A DNA stretch of 64,000 nucleotides. Source: G963662655 sp963665015 (GTDB lineage: Bacteria; Cloacimonadota; Cloacimonadia; Cloacimonadales; JAIOQZ01). Shown here piece by piece: positions 9,001-16,836 of this stretch. Position numbers and translations under genes: made by a program. The notes under the pieces are model-generated. The model was given only the letters and a program-made list of their open reading frames with translations. It did not search any database and was not told the DNA's origin. The DNA lies in NCBI GenBank assembly GCA_963665015.2, contig CAXXSY010000004.1, forward strand, positions 248,001-312,000, written 5' to 3'. Within the stretch, counting starts at the first letter, position 1, and the number at the start of each line of letters is the position of its first letter.

Positions 9001-10219
9001 CGGTCACGGTGAATTCGACAAGATCGCCTTCGTACGCCGTGATGGGTTCGACGGGAACGACGTGCGGTCCGATCTCGCCCACGTAGAGGTTCCCGTTGTG
9101 CAGAACCGCTTCGGGATTGCCTTCGTTGAACATCAGGCTCACGAACTCGAGTGTGGTGCGGTCTTCGAGCTGACCGGTTGCCTCGAATTCGATGTAGATG
9201 AACGGTTCGGAGCCTTCGAGGGGCGTGGTTCCGTAGTGCGATACAAGGATATCGCCGTCCGGTAATACGCGCCAGGTCGGTTCGCCCCAGTCCTCGGTCG
9301 ATGATCCCACCGCCGTCGCGCCCACCGGCTGTACGATGGAGAGGTCGGAGTGGATTCTGGTATAGACCGAGTAGATTTCGAGGTCGGTCGCCTGATTGGC
9401 ATAGATGCCCACCGGCTGGGTGTCGCCGGGCATGATCGCCCAGTCGTCCAGCCATACGTCGAGCGTCTCAACCACCTGGATGTTCACCCACATCGTGTCT
9501 GCGTAGCTGCCGTTGTCCGCCACGAAGCCGACGGTGTAATCGCCGCTCTGAAGCAGATCGGGCTGCCACGAGAAATCTGCGTCGCCACCGCCGTTGTCGG
9601 TGAAATCGGCGCCCGTGGGCAGGTCGATGATGGTCATCTGAAGCGGCTCGGATTGCGGATCGTGCGCCGTAATATCGAGCTCGAGAAGACTCTCTTCCGC
9701 GATGGTTTGATCCGCGATGGGATCGAACCAGGGGACACGATTGGTGATCGCCAGACTGCCGTCCGTGATACCCAGATCGTATCCGCCTTCGTTGAGCATG
9801 ATCTGCTCGAAGGTCAGTGCCGTGAATGCGTCGTCGCCGGCCGGAACCCAGAACTCGAGGGTCAGGAGGGTTCCGCTTCCGGAGAGCGCCTGTGTGCCGA
9901 ACGCGGAGATTGTCACCTCTCCGGCGTTGGACTGATGATAGGTCGGATCACCCCAGGACTCGGTCAGGGAGCCGCCGGAGATGACATCGGTAAGCGACAC
10001 CAGCGTCGAATCGAACGTGATTCGGGTATAGACCGAATAGACGTCCCAGCCGGATGTGTCGCTCACATAGACGGGTATCTCTACCGCTTCGCGCCGGTTT
10101 GCATCGGCATTTGGCAGCCAGATATCCATATCCGTGGCGAAAAGCCCACCGAATGTCAGCAGCAGCAACAGTACCCAGACCCAGCGAGGTGGTCCGCTAT
10201 TTGATACTTGTCTTCGCAT
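6068..10219 (-). CDS. Large secreted multidomain protein with cohesin-like, Ig/cadherin-like and FN3 domains
   Basis: The 1383-aa product has a signal peptide (about residues 1-28, VLLLLLTFGGLFA). Two cohesin-like modules follow (about 30-150 and 245-370, both with YSVYTRI and SHYGT/SAFGT-like strands), each followed by an Ig/cadherin-like domain. A jelly-roll-like region with DFDHAGALPEDW is at about 580-720. At least four FN3-type repeats follow, with EIYW-like and YWFAIRGVD-type strands. The C terminus is basic (ARKLLNRKE) and lacks the sorting domain of its neighbour. ATG 10219 is chosen because AAAAGGAATAATT precedes it and the signal peptide starts there. It is the second gene of an operon, 35 bp after the beta-helix protein. 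A role as surface scaffold or adhesin is inferred. Confidence 0.85.
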   Translation of the reverse strand: MRRQVSNSGPPRWVWVLLLLLTFGGLFATDMDIWLPNADANRREAVEIPVYVSDTSGWDVYSVYTRITFDSTLVSLTDVISGGSLTESWGDPTYHQSNAGEVTISAFGTQALSGSGTLLTLEFWVPAGDDAFTALTFEQIMLNEGGYDLGITDGSLAITNRVPWFDPIADQTIAEESLLELDITAHDPQSEPLQMTIIDLPTGADFTDNGGGDADFSWQPDLLQSGDYTVGFVADNGSYADTMWVNIQVVETLDVWLDDWAIMPGDTQPVGIYANQATDLEIYSVYTRIHSDLSIVQPVGATAVGSSTEDWGEPTWRVLPDGDILVSHYGTTPLEGSEPFIYIEFEATGQLEDRTTLEFVSLMFNEGNPEAVLHNGNLYVGEIGPHVVPVEPITAYEGDLVEFTVTATEPLYQMIYYEATGLPEGSDFTDNGDWTATFTWQTDHTSAGTYQVIVTAENEDEIEKILPVDIEILNVHQSPTVVNPIGLVEIPMNGDYTTVNLNEVFEDLDSYPLDFSVNGDEHIAYVINADTTVTFTPEADWYGLETLYIVAEDETDLTAIDPISIKVVGALDITEDFDHAGALPEDWTRAHSGTTTFQWQPVNDSGDDYSMRVENTMLANSNEKLVSPIYDLSIFTDVQVSFQHDFSPNTACTAYFQVSSNGLTWTSLATYTTATNGVVQFSPGAQANHQGYVQFRWLFVSTSYYAAYWNIDDLYITGVVDDSTNPTQITDLAVDEIIGETVKLRWTPCEDLYFSHYEVYWSTDSEVNTDDPVWNNTDDLFLSSIDTDSTIVAGMPYNAWYWFAIRGVDTSGNTGDFSNVVSCLMATPPEIVEPYPDQDDMPYFTQRNVTVGATFLDDYEVDASSLEYRFDANGNNTWDTEESWQPIVGHADSDSILVRVNALYQVDGDSLKFGFRGQDTMQSGVTYSDDYVLRIDATLPTTVTDLAVTDSTATTVSLSWTPVTEVHFERYVIYYGSHDGINEADMQWSVADDALLSDIATGVTTVTGLQQGMYYRFRILAIDTFGNHAELSNEVVSIPRSLVPLCRNPYPAQDPIPWSTSATVTIGCDFIDYFGIDPTSVEYRIDSNGNGVYDAEEAWQNAGLTAGFQSAGRSTPDTLHARIDATFSAQGDDLRYELRGWDIDGYGPTYSGYASAEGIGDDWSVKIDTTPPSAIGAAATGAATSESIEVLWLVSSDDFFQSYEVYYDTEPNVTTEDSVWDWTDDSNMANPGMGFVSSIVRNLDPGQTYYFRVRAVDEAGNASDLSIEVSGTTDSAFPPLAPQNITIQQTGNDVILTWDAVTQNSNGDPITVGAYNIYAAVSADFPADDGTLIATANENSFTHLNVTLTLDKIFYKVTAIETSRETETRIDRVQARKLLNRKE

Positions 10220-10254
10220 AATTATTCCTTTTCTGCGATTCGATGCTGTGGACA

Positions 10255-13200
10255 TTACTTGATGAGTATCATCTTGCGGATGCTGCTGAAGTCACCTGCC
10301 TTAATCCGGTAGAAATAGACGCCGCTGGCGCTCTGTTCGGCGTTCCAGACAGCCTTGTAGCTGCCGGCGTCGCGTTTGTCGTTAACCAGGGTCGTAACTT
10401 TCTGACCCTTGACGTTATAGACCTCTATACTCACGTGACACGGGGTCGCGATATCGTAGGCGATCGTGGTAACGGGATTGAATGGGTTCGGATAGTTCTG
10501 CGAGACTCCGAACTCCGGCGGCGCGATATCCTCGCCTTCGGCGTCCAGCACCTCGACGTAGCCCGCGAAGGCTTCGTCAAACATGCAGTACGTCACGTCG
10601 ATGCTCTCGGCGCCCGGCTGTGCGTCGAACAGGAACGATAAAACCGGCTCACCGGTGACCATCTCTTCGGTGCCGAATCCGGCGACGCGGATCGAGCCGT
10701 TCTGGTCGTTGGCGGTCACCTGGATGTCGTTCAGGTCGTCCGCGACCTCGTAGCCGACATAGGTGAATTGATCAGAATTGTAGTCGATGCGACTGATGAA
10801 CGAGTAGAATTCCTCGTCGAATCGCACGTTCACGCGGACACGACCGTTCCCGTCGCGTGACAGCGTTCCGATGTCCCACATGTCCGGGATAGTACGTTCG
10901 ACCGAGCCCGGGTAGTTGGCGGAGGGATCGCCGATCACGATACCGGTGAAGTTGCGTGTGACACTGGCTGTTTCCAGCGTGATGGCGTAAGAGGAGGGAT
11001 TGAACGCCCACATACCGGCGTCGAACTGGTCGATGATTCCGACCGAATACTGCGCCATGAGCGCGGCGTCATAGACGGTGGCGTAGTAGTCGCCGTTGAC
11101 GTCCGCGGCGGTCTCCTGATCCGCGTCGAACAGGATCAGACCCAGCGCGTAGCGTGCGGTGAGCGACGCGTCGTACGGGGTGATGGTCAGGTCGGGAATC
11201 GGATCGGTCGAAGATACGTTCAGGGAGTAATCGCCTGCGTGATGGGATGGGAATGTATAGCCGCCCGTTTCGTCGGTGTAGAGCGAATCGGTTTCGAAGC
11301 CGGTGAGGACGAGCTTGGCGTTCTCGACAACGGTTCTTGTCGGGCTGAAGTACTCGATCGCGCCGCTGATGGTGTAGGCGTTGCGGACGGTGAACGTGCC
11401 GTCGTTTTCGGTCACGGTCAGAGTGCCGTCGTTGACTTCGGTGTCGGTGAAGTTGAGCTGACAGGTATCAAAGTCGAGCGCGTCACCCGCGATGTCGAAC
11501 ACGATATTGACCAGCGTGCCGTCGGTGGGCAGGTGGTTTGTCGAGTAGCCGCTGACGGTGATCTGACCCTGGGTTGCGTCGTTGTAGTTGATCGACCATC
11601 CGTCGGTCAGGGTGCCGGTGTTATCGACGTCGTTCACGGTCAGGAGCGTGTAGTCGAACGCGAGCGTGAACTGGAACGAGATAATGCCGAACGGATCGAT
11701 CGAGTTGATGATCTCGACCGGCAGCGTGAGCTGGGTTCCGGCCTCTCCGGTGAGCTCGGTGGAAGCGTTGATGCTGAGCGGTCCCACCATCACCTGACCG
11801 GGCGCGTAGGATACGACCGGGGGATTCACGCCGTCGTCGATCACGCCGTAGATGTAGTACAGCGAGTGCGGCGTGTCGGCAAAGTTCCATGTGTAGTGGT
11901 CGGTGGCGCTGTCTTCGTGGATATTGTCGGTGATCAGGGTGCCTGTGGCGTCCTGGCCGTCATCGTAGTAGAGGCTGATCAGGGCGTCGTCTTCGATATC
12001 GACGTCGTACCACTGGATGCTGAGGCTCGACGGATTGAGCAGCAACGTGTCGGGCGCGACGAGCGTGAAGATCGGTTCGAAGTTGTTGAGGTTCGTTCCG
12101 GCGGTCGATACTTCCGCGACTTGCCAGCCTTCGTAGTTGATGGTCGATGCGTACTGTTGGAACAGGAGGTCATCGACGCCGTTGACCTGACCCCACCAGT
12201 TGTAACGGGCATCGAGTCCGGCCGAAGCGTTGACGGTCGCGAGCTGGGTGGTGAAGTAGCTTATGTCGTATTTAATCTTAGATACCCGGCCATATTGACT
12301 GTAAACGGAATAGGTATAGAGAGATACGTACCACGCGTTGCTCGTCGAGGAGCTATTGATATTCGCCCATTCGCTGAAGCTCGTATCGTAGGAACTCGTA
12401 CGACTGTAGCTGTAAACCTCCGATCCGCCGAGATAGACGTCGAAGTCGTAATTGTCACTGGTGCTGTTGTGATCGGCATAGCCCTGAACGTAAATCTGAT
12501 CGACCATGAAGCCCGGATACCATCCATAGTAGGAGCCGCTGGATCCGTTCGTTGTGTAAAGATTATTTGTTGAAATCTGCTCGATCCGGGATACGGGATT
12601 CTCGCCGTTACCGTGGATATTACAGTAATTGATTACGGGAAACGAGTTGTCCATGACGAAGAAACCGTTGCTGTCGTTTTCGATGATGTCGGAATAAACG
12701 ATCGAGCCGTCGGAGCCGTCTTCGTAGTTAGCGCCAAAGCCTTCGTTGTAGTTGATGGAGCAATACTGAAGGATCGGCGCGGAAGAGCTTCCTTCGACCT
12801 GCATACCGTTATCTTCGTTGTAGGAGATATCGGTGTTGCTTATCTCGGGTGTAGCACTGAGGCAATAAATGCCGTATCCGGTGTTGCTGGCGGCGCGACC
12901 GTTGGCGATCACCGCGTTGTTGCAGCCGTTGAACCACATGCCGTAGCCGTTGTTGGACGATACGATCAGTCCGTCTGCGTTGACGATGGCACCCGAATTG
13001 GCCATGAAACCGTAGCCGGTACCGCTTAGGGGCGCTACGTTTTCGAAGATGATCAAGTCGTTGAGACTGGTCAGTCCGCTGTGCGAATTCTCGACCTGCA
13101 TACCGTAGCCTTTACAGTATGCGATCATGCCGTCGTTGAAGGTCACGTATTTATCGGAGATATAGACCCCAGTGACGCCGTAGTATATCTCGGTATGATT

Positions 13201-13557
13201 CAGGATTGAATAGACGCTGGTCTGGTTCATGAAATCGATACCGGCCCAGTCGCCGGGAGCAGGAGAGTCTTCATTTGACGTGAAGATAACAGGGTTGTTG
13301 GCAGTTCCATTGGTCAGAAGTCTTCCGTTGACGATGAAGTCGATATCGCCCAGACCGTCGGTGTCGGCGTCGATCCTGGTGAAGCTGACCGTTACGCCAG
13401 CGTCGATGGTCAATACGACTCCCGCATTGATCGTGACGTCACCGGTGATGATGATATCGTCAGACCATTGCGTGTTTTCGGAGATGGTTCCGCTGAACGC
13501 GTACATCATGCCGAAAAGGAAGATACAAATGCTCGTAAGGTACAATCGCTTTTTCAT
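10255..13557 (-). CDS. Secreted beta-helix / cohesin / dockerin protein with type IX sorting domain
   Basis: The 1100-aa product has a signal peptide (residues 1-22). Next comes a right-handed parallel beta-helix built from NGYGMWF/TGYGIYC-type turns (about 25-340), a cohesin-like module (about 590-720) and a carboxypeptidase-regulatory-like beta-sandwich (TISGAIEYFSP, about 730-800). A type I dockerin pair follows (ITPYDASLTARYAL and DVNGDYYATVYDAALMAQYS, about 800-850), then a second cohesin-like region. The C-terminal sorting domain (about 1020-1100) begins with NYPNPFNPVTTIAYDI and ends GVYFYRIKAGDFSSIRKMIL. Type IX-like export and surface anchoring are expected for FCB bacteria. GAAGGAGAAACCC precedes the ATG. 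First gene of the 13557-6068 operon. Confidence 0.88.
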   Translation of the reverse strand: MKKRLYLTSICIFLFGMMYAFSGTISENTQWSDDIIITGDVTINAGVVLTIDAGVTVSFTRIDADTDGLGDIDFIVNGRLLTNGTANNPVIFTSNEDSPAPGDWAGIDFMNQTSVYSILNHTEIYYGVTGVYISDKYVTFNDGMIAYCKGYGMQVENSHSGLTSLNDLIIFENVAPLSGTGYGFMANSGAIVNADGLIVSSNNGYGMWFNGCNNAVIANGRAASNTGYGIYCLSATPEISNTDISYNEDNGMQVEGSSSAPILQYCSINYNEGFGANYEDGSDGSIVYSDIIENDSNGFFVMDNSFPVINYCNIHGNGENPVSRIEQISTNNLYTTNGSSGSYYGWYPGFMVDQIYVQGYADHNSTSDNYDFDVYLGGSEVYSYSRTSSYDTSFSEWANINSSSTSNAWYVSLYTYSVYSQYGRVSKIKYDISYFTTQLATVNASAGLDARYNWWGQVNGVDDLLFQQYASTINYEGWQVAEVSTAGTNLNNFEPIFTLVAPDTLLLNPSSLSIQWYDVDIEDDALISLYYDDGQDATGTLITDNIHEDSATDHYTWNFADTPHSLYYIYGVIDDGVNPPVVSYAPGQVMVGPLSINASTELTGEAGTQLTLPVEIINSIDPFGIISFQFTLAFDYTLLTVNDVDNTGTLTDGWSINYNDATQGQITVSGYSTNHLPTDGTLVNIVFDIAGDALDFDTCQLNFTDTEVNDGTLTVTENDGTFTVRNAYTISGAIEYFSPTRTVVENAKLVLTGFETDSLYTDETGGYTFPSHHAGDYSLNVSSTDPIPDLTITPYDASLTARYALGLILFDADQETAADVNGDYYATVYDAALMAQYSVGIIDQFDAGMWAFNPSSYAITLETASVTRNFTGIVIGDPSANYPGSVERTIPDMWDIGTLSRDGNGRVRVNVRFDEEFYSFISRIDYNSDQFTYVGYEVADDLNDIQVTANDQNGSIRVAGFGTEEMVTGEPVLSFLFDAQPGAESIDVTYCMFDEAFAGYVEVLDAEGEDIAPPEFGVSQNYPNPFNPVTTIAYDIATPCHVSIEVYNVKGQKVTTLVNDKRDAGSYKAVWNAEQSASGVYFYRIKAGDFSSIRKMILIK

Positions 13558-13833
13558 GGGTTTCTCCTTCGGGTATATTTCCTATCTTGGTTCCTTTCGA
13601 TTCTCAAATAATCGGAATGTGGGTGTTTGCTGTCAAATAATTCTTTGATAAAAGATTAGATGATTCCGGTGCCTTCTTTTCTCGAAAAGACTTTGGAGGA
13701 TCAGACAATCGTCGGCGTGGGTTAAAAGGTGTATTGTGCTACAGAGTCGTTTGATTGGGATACTCTATCGGATTTAAAAAATATTGACAGGAAATTGACG
13801 AAGCCGTTAATAATAGAAATAATTGAGGTATCC

Positions 13834-16053
13834 ATGGCATCTTATGACGAAATGATCTCGATCGGGCACGACCATTTTCACAAGCAGGAATTCGATCAAG
13901 CGCTGGTGATTTTCAGGCAACTCATGGATGATCGGAGTTGCGAATACACAAGCGAGCAACGAGCCGCGCTTCTGTACAAGTGCGGGATTTGTCATCATAT
14001 GTTGCACCAATACGATCCCGCGCTCGACTTGCTGCACCAGTCGGCGGAAATAGCCAGGAAGTTCAACCTGACCGAAAGGTATCTCGATTCGTGGAAATAC
14101 ATCGGGCTAACGCATTTGCGCCTGGGTGAGTTCCGAACCGCGCTGGAGTATTTCAACGATGTTCTGGAAATGCTTGATATAGAAGGGAAGCCGGATCAGT
14201 ATCTGAATTTACTGAACATGACCGGCGTCGCCAAATCGGAGATGGGGGATTTCGAAGGTGCATTGACGGATCACCTCGAATCTCTTCGGATTGCCGAGAA
14301 GATCGCACCGCCGAAATCTCTGGCAAACACCTGCGTGGGGGTTGGTACAACCTGTCTGGCGATAAACGATTACAAATCCGCGAAAAAGTATTTCCGGCGC
14401 GCCTACGATCTCTTTGTGCAGGTTAGCGATAAGATCGGTCAGTCCTCCTCTCTGTGCAATCTCGCCATGGTTCATAAATTTAATCAGGAGTATGACAAAG
14501 CGCTCGAATACTATCTGACGGCTTATCGGATCGCGGAAGAAATCGGCAACAAACTGAACATGTCCACAATCCTCCATAATATCAGCCGAATATACTACTA
14601 TAAAAACGATATCACCATTGCACTGGTGCACGATCAAAAGGCACTGAAGATACTAAGAGAACTCGATAGCAAGCGTGAAATGCTCCTCAGCCTGAACAGT
14701 ATCGGCAGTTGCTATCTGCGGCTGAAATTTTACCCGGAAGCCATGAGGCATGCCGAAGAGGCGTTGAAGCTTGCGTTACAGACCGAGAACAAACGTGCCT
14801 TGCAAACTTGTTACTTTCTCGTTGCGGAGATATTCGAAGCTCAAGGCGAATACAAAAAAACCGTGGAAAACTTGAAGGAACTTATCGATATAAAAGACGA
14901 GTTTAACGAAGAAGAGACCCGCAGGCAGCTCGCCGAGATGCAGACCAAATACGAGACGCAAAAGAAAGAAGAAGAAGCGAAGATATTGAGGCAGCAAAAC
15001 ATCGAGCTCGAACAGCGAAACAAGCTCATCGAAGAGCAGAAGGTCGAGCTGGGACTGACGCTCGAAAAGCTTCAGAAGAGCGAGATTAAATACGAGATTA
15101 TCAAGAAGGATTTCCTCAAAAACATCAGCCGCGATTTTATCGGCGAAAGCCAGCCCATCCGCAACATCCGCAAGCTGATATCGATGGTCTCCGGCGCCGC
15201 CAACACCAACGTTCTGATCATCGGCGAAAGCGGAACCGGCAAGGAGATCGTCGCCCGACACATCCATACGAACAGCGTGCGCAACAAATACAATTTCTAC
15301 GCCGTGAACTCGTCCGCCATACCGGAGTCGCTCTTCGAAAGCGAGTTCTTCGGCTACGACAAAAACGCCTTCACCGGCGCAACCCGGGACCATGTCGGCT
15401 GGTTCGAGATCGCCGATCGGGGTACCCTCTTCTTCGACGAGATCAGCGCGATGCAGCTCGATCGGCAGGTCAAGCTCCTCCGGGCACTGGAAGAGCGGAA
15501 AATCACCCGCCTCGGTTCGCATGTGGAGCGGCCCTTTGACGTCCGCATCATCAGCGCCTCGAACACCAATCTCTATCAAAACGTGAAGGATGGCGAATTC
15601 CGCGAGGACCTCTATCACAGGCTTTCCACGTTTACCATCACCATCCCGCCGCTACGGGAGCGGAAGGACGATATTCCACTGCTGCTCGAACACTTCGTGA
15701 TCATGTTCTCGGAGCTGCTCAACAAACGGATCAGGAGGATCGAAGACTCCGTCGGTAAGGCGCTGATGCGATACGACTTCCCGGGCAACGTTCGGGAGCT
15801 GCGGAATCTGGTCGAACGGGCGATGATCGTATCCGATTCATCCACCCTCAAGCTCGAGCACTTTGTTATTCCCGATCATACCGGGCCGGAACCGGACGAC
15901 ACGATCCTGAAGCTGGACGAGCTGGAGCGACATCATATCCTGAAGGTGCTGCGCATGACCGGATTCCACCAGATGAAAGCGGCCGAACTGCTCGGCGTGG
16001 ATCGCAAGGTCATCGCACGCAGGATCAAGAAGTACGGGATCGAGATACCGTAA
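13834..16053 (+). CDS. TPR-domain sigma54 enhancer-binding activator (cassette A)
   Basis: The 739-aa cytosolic regulator has about ten tetratricopeptide repeats (residues 1-370), a coiled-coil linker (about 380-455) and a sigma54-interaction AAA+ domain (about 455-690). Visible motifs are Walker A GESGTGKE (about 463), a GAFTGA loop that reads NAFTGA here (about 511), Walker B GTLFFDEIS (about 530) and RLSTFTITIPPLRERKDDIP. A Fis-type helix-turn-helix closes it (AAELLGVDRKVIARRI). It lacks a receiver domain, so TPR-bound protein partners are the likely input. ATG 13834 follows TTGAGGTATCC; the open frame extends 35 codons upstream without a binding site. It is immediately upstream of the sites and promoter it probably controls, and it is a paralogue of 28785-31043 with the same plan. 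Confidence 0.9.
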   Translation: MASYDEMISIGHDHFHKQEFDQALVIFRQLMDDRSCEYTSEQRAALLYKCGICHHMLHQYDPALDLLHQSAEIARKFNLTERYLDSWKYIGLTHLRLGEFRTALEYFNDVLEMLDIEGKPDQYLNLLNMTGVAKSEMGDFEGALTDHLESLRIAEKIAPPKSLANTCVGVGTTCLAINDYKSAKKYFRRAYDLFVQVSDKIGQSSSLCNLAMVHKFNQEYDKALEYYLTAYRIAEEIGNKLNMSTILHNISRIYYYKNDITIALVHDQKALKILRELDSKREMLLSLNSIGSCYLRLKFYPEAMRHAEEALKLALQTENKRALQTCYFLVAEIFEAQGEYKKTVENLKELIDIKDEFNEEETRRQLAEMQTKYETQKKEEEAKILRQQNIELEQRNKLIEEQKVELGLTLEKLQKSEIKYEIIKKDFLKNISRDFIGESQPIRNIRKLISMVSGAANTNVLIIGESGTGKEIVARHIHTNSVRNKYNFYAVNSSAIPESLFESEFFGYDKNAFTGATRDHVGWFEIADRGTLFFDEISAMQLDRQVKLLRALEERKITRLGSHVERPFDVRIISASNTNLYQNVKDGEFREDLYHRLSTFTITIPPLRERKDDIPLLLEHFVIMFSELLNKRIRRIEDSVGKALMRYDFPGNVRELRNLVERAMIVSDSSTLKLEHFVIPDHTGPEPDDTILKLDELERHHILKVLRMTGFHQMKAAELLGVDRKVIARRIKKYGIEIP

Positions 16054-16055
16054 GG

Positions 16056-16074
16056 TGCGCCCGTTTTCGGGCAT
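16056..16074. promoter_or_regulatory. Candidate activator-binding site A1
   Basis: Contains the perfect palindrome GCCCG-TTTT-CGGGC, starting two bases after the stop codon of the cassette A activator and about 390 bp upstream of the -12 box of the sigma54 promoter. The right half CGGGCAT is repeated at sites A2 and A3. Confidence 0.5.
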
Positions 16075-16132
16075 CGCTTCCCTGTGGTTTGCAGCCACTC
16101 TTCTCCGCGGTACACAGGCATCGCTTTCCCAT

Positions 16133-16157
16133 GGTACGCAGGCACCCTTGCCTGCAT
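16133..16157 (+). repeat. GGTACGCAGGCACCC-type intergenic repeat
   Basis: GGTACGCAGGCACCCTTGCC plus five bases has a near-identical inverted copy at 56841-56864, and a partial copy lies near 56555. Adjacent text (about 16171-16195, CGACCTCCGGGCGAGC) also matches the inverted sequence near 56766-56790. Confidence 0.7.
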
Positions 16158-16247
16158 CTCTCTTCCCTTGTAGCGCTCGACCTCCGGGCGAGCTCCTCTT
16201 CATCGGGCAATTTCAAACCTGCATATGACCGACGACGTAAATATGTA

Positions 16248-16264
16248 TGGGCGTTTTCGGGCAT
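16248..16264. promoter_or_regulatory. Candidate activator-binding site A2
   Basis: TGGGCGTTTTCGGGCAT shares GTTTTCGGGCAT with site A1. Its centre is about 199 bp upstream of the sigma54 -12 box, matching site B2 (about 204 bp) of the paralogous cassette. Confidence 0.5.
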
Positions 16265-16285
16265 TCCTTTCGTGTATACTCTTAA

Positions 16286-16316
16286 CTGATTTCCTGTCAA
16301 TAGGATAGGAAATCAG
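16286..16316. repeat. Perfect 10-bp inverted repeat
   Basis: CTGATTTCCT (16286-16295) pairs with AGGAAATCAG (16307-16316) across an 11-nt loop between sites A2 and A3. There is no T-run. It may be an operator or a DNA-bending element, but this is not established. Confidence 0.5.
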
Positions 16317-16350
16317 CATGATTTCATTTCTATTGCATGATATCCAACCA

Positions 16351-16368
16351 TGTGACATTTTCGGGCAT
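16351..16368. promoter_or_regulatory. Candidate activator-binding site A3
   Basis: TGTGACATTTTCGGGCAT shares TTTTCGGGCAT with A1 and A2, and TGACATTTTCG with the minus strand of site B1. Its centre is about 96 bp upstream of the sigma54 -12 box (B1: about 106 bp). Confidence 0.5.
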
Positions 16369-16441
16369 CGATAGCTTTTTCTGCGTGTTCCTGTATCCAT
16401 CGAATCCTGTAAAACATAGGCATTAAGAAGCTTAAGCCCAG

Positions 16442-16457
16442 TGGCATCGTTTCTGCA
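16442..16457 (+). promoter_or_regulatory. Sigma54 (-24/-12) promoter of cassette A
   Basis: TGGCATCGTTTCTGCA fits the TGGCAC-N5-TTGCA consensus with the required GG (16443-16444) and GC (16455-16456) exactly ten bases apart. Initiation would be near 16467, leaving a leader of about 17 nt with AAAAGGAGATC before GTG 16484. The activator gene directly upstream encodes the matching class of regulator. Confidence 0.72.
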
Positions 16458-16483
16458 ACTGGTAGCGGAAAAGGAGATCGAGC

Positions 16484-16810
16484 GTGAATATTCTCTTCTA
16501 TCAGTTTCAGGAGAAATACAAGCCCCTGGTCAGCAGGCTGAGCAACGTGCCCGATATCAGTATTTATTTCGCATTCAGCGAAAAAGAACTGCAACAGATG
16601 CACGACCAGATCGATTCGGACGTCATCTTCAGGGACAAGAGTGCCAGCATTTCGCACATAAAAACGCATGAAACCGTCAAACCGGCAGTATATGTCCTGG
16701 ATTACCATAAATCGGAGCTTCAAATCGTGGAGGAGTTGACCAACAAGCGTGTTCGTCTTGAACAACTTCTCTGCATCACGGAGAAAGGAAATCAAATCAA
16801 TAAATCATAG
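16484..16810 (+). CDS. Small receiver-like protein of cassette A
   Basis: The 108-aa protein starts at GTG 16484, preceded by AAAAGGAGATC. It starts MNILFYQF and alternates short hydrophobic strands (ISIYFAF, DVIFRD, AVYVLDY) with charged helices. This suggests a small alpha/beta fold, possibly a degenerate receiver, but the acidic pair, phospho-Asp and Lys of true receivers are not evident. It lies between the sigma54 promoter and the giant LamG gene (26 bp apart), exactly where the 123-aa protein sits in cassette B, which also starts MNIL. There is no signal peptide. Function is unknown; a co-regulator of expression or export of the LamG protein is an inference from position. Confidence 0.72.
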   Translation: MNILFYQFQEKYKPLVSRLSNVPDISIYFAFSEKELQQMHDQIDSDVIFRDKSASISHIKTHETVKPAVYVLDYHKSELQIVEELTNKRVRLEQLLCITEKGNQINKS

Positions 16811-16836
16811 CGAAGTCATTCGAGGAGGAATCGACC

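Larger units (their letters stand above)
16054..16441. other. Intergenic control region of cassette A, no gene seen
   Basis: Between the activator stop and the sigma54 promoter I find no coding sequence. The region holds three TTTTCGGGCAT sites (16056-16074, 16248-16264, 16351-16368), a GC-rich repeat also found near 56.8 kb (16133-16157), and a perfect 10-bp hairpin with arms 16286-16295 and 16307-16316. Confidence 0.6.

Noticed and set aside
13795..13815. TTGACA-N19-AATAAT before the cassette A activator as promoter
   Set aside because: Spacing is longer than usual for sigma70-type promoters and the site lies within 20 bp of the start; too weak to call.
13729..13833. 35-codon N-terminal extension of the cassette A activator
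   Set aside because: TPR homology begins at MASYDE and the Shine-Dalgarno sequence precedes ATG 13834.
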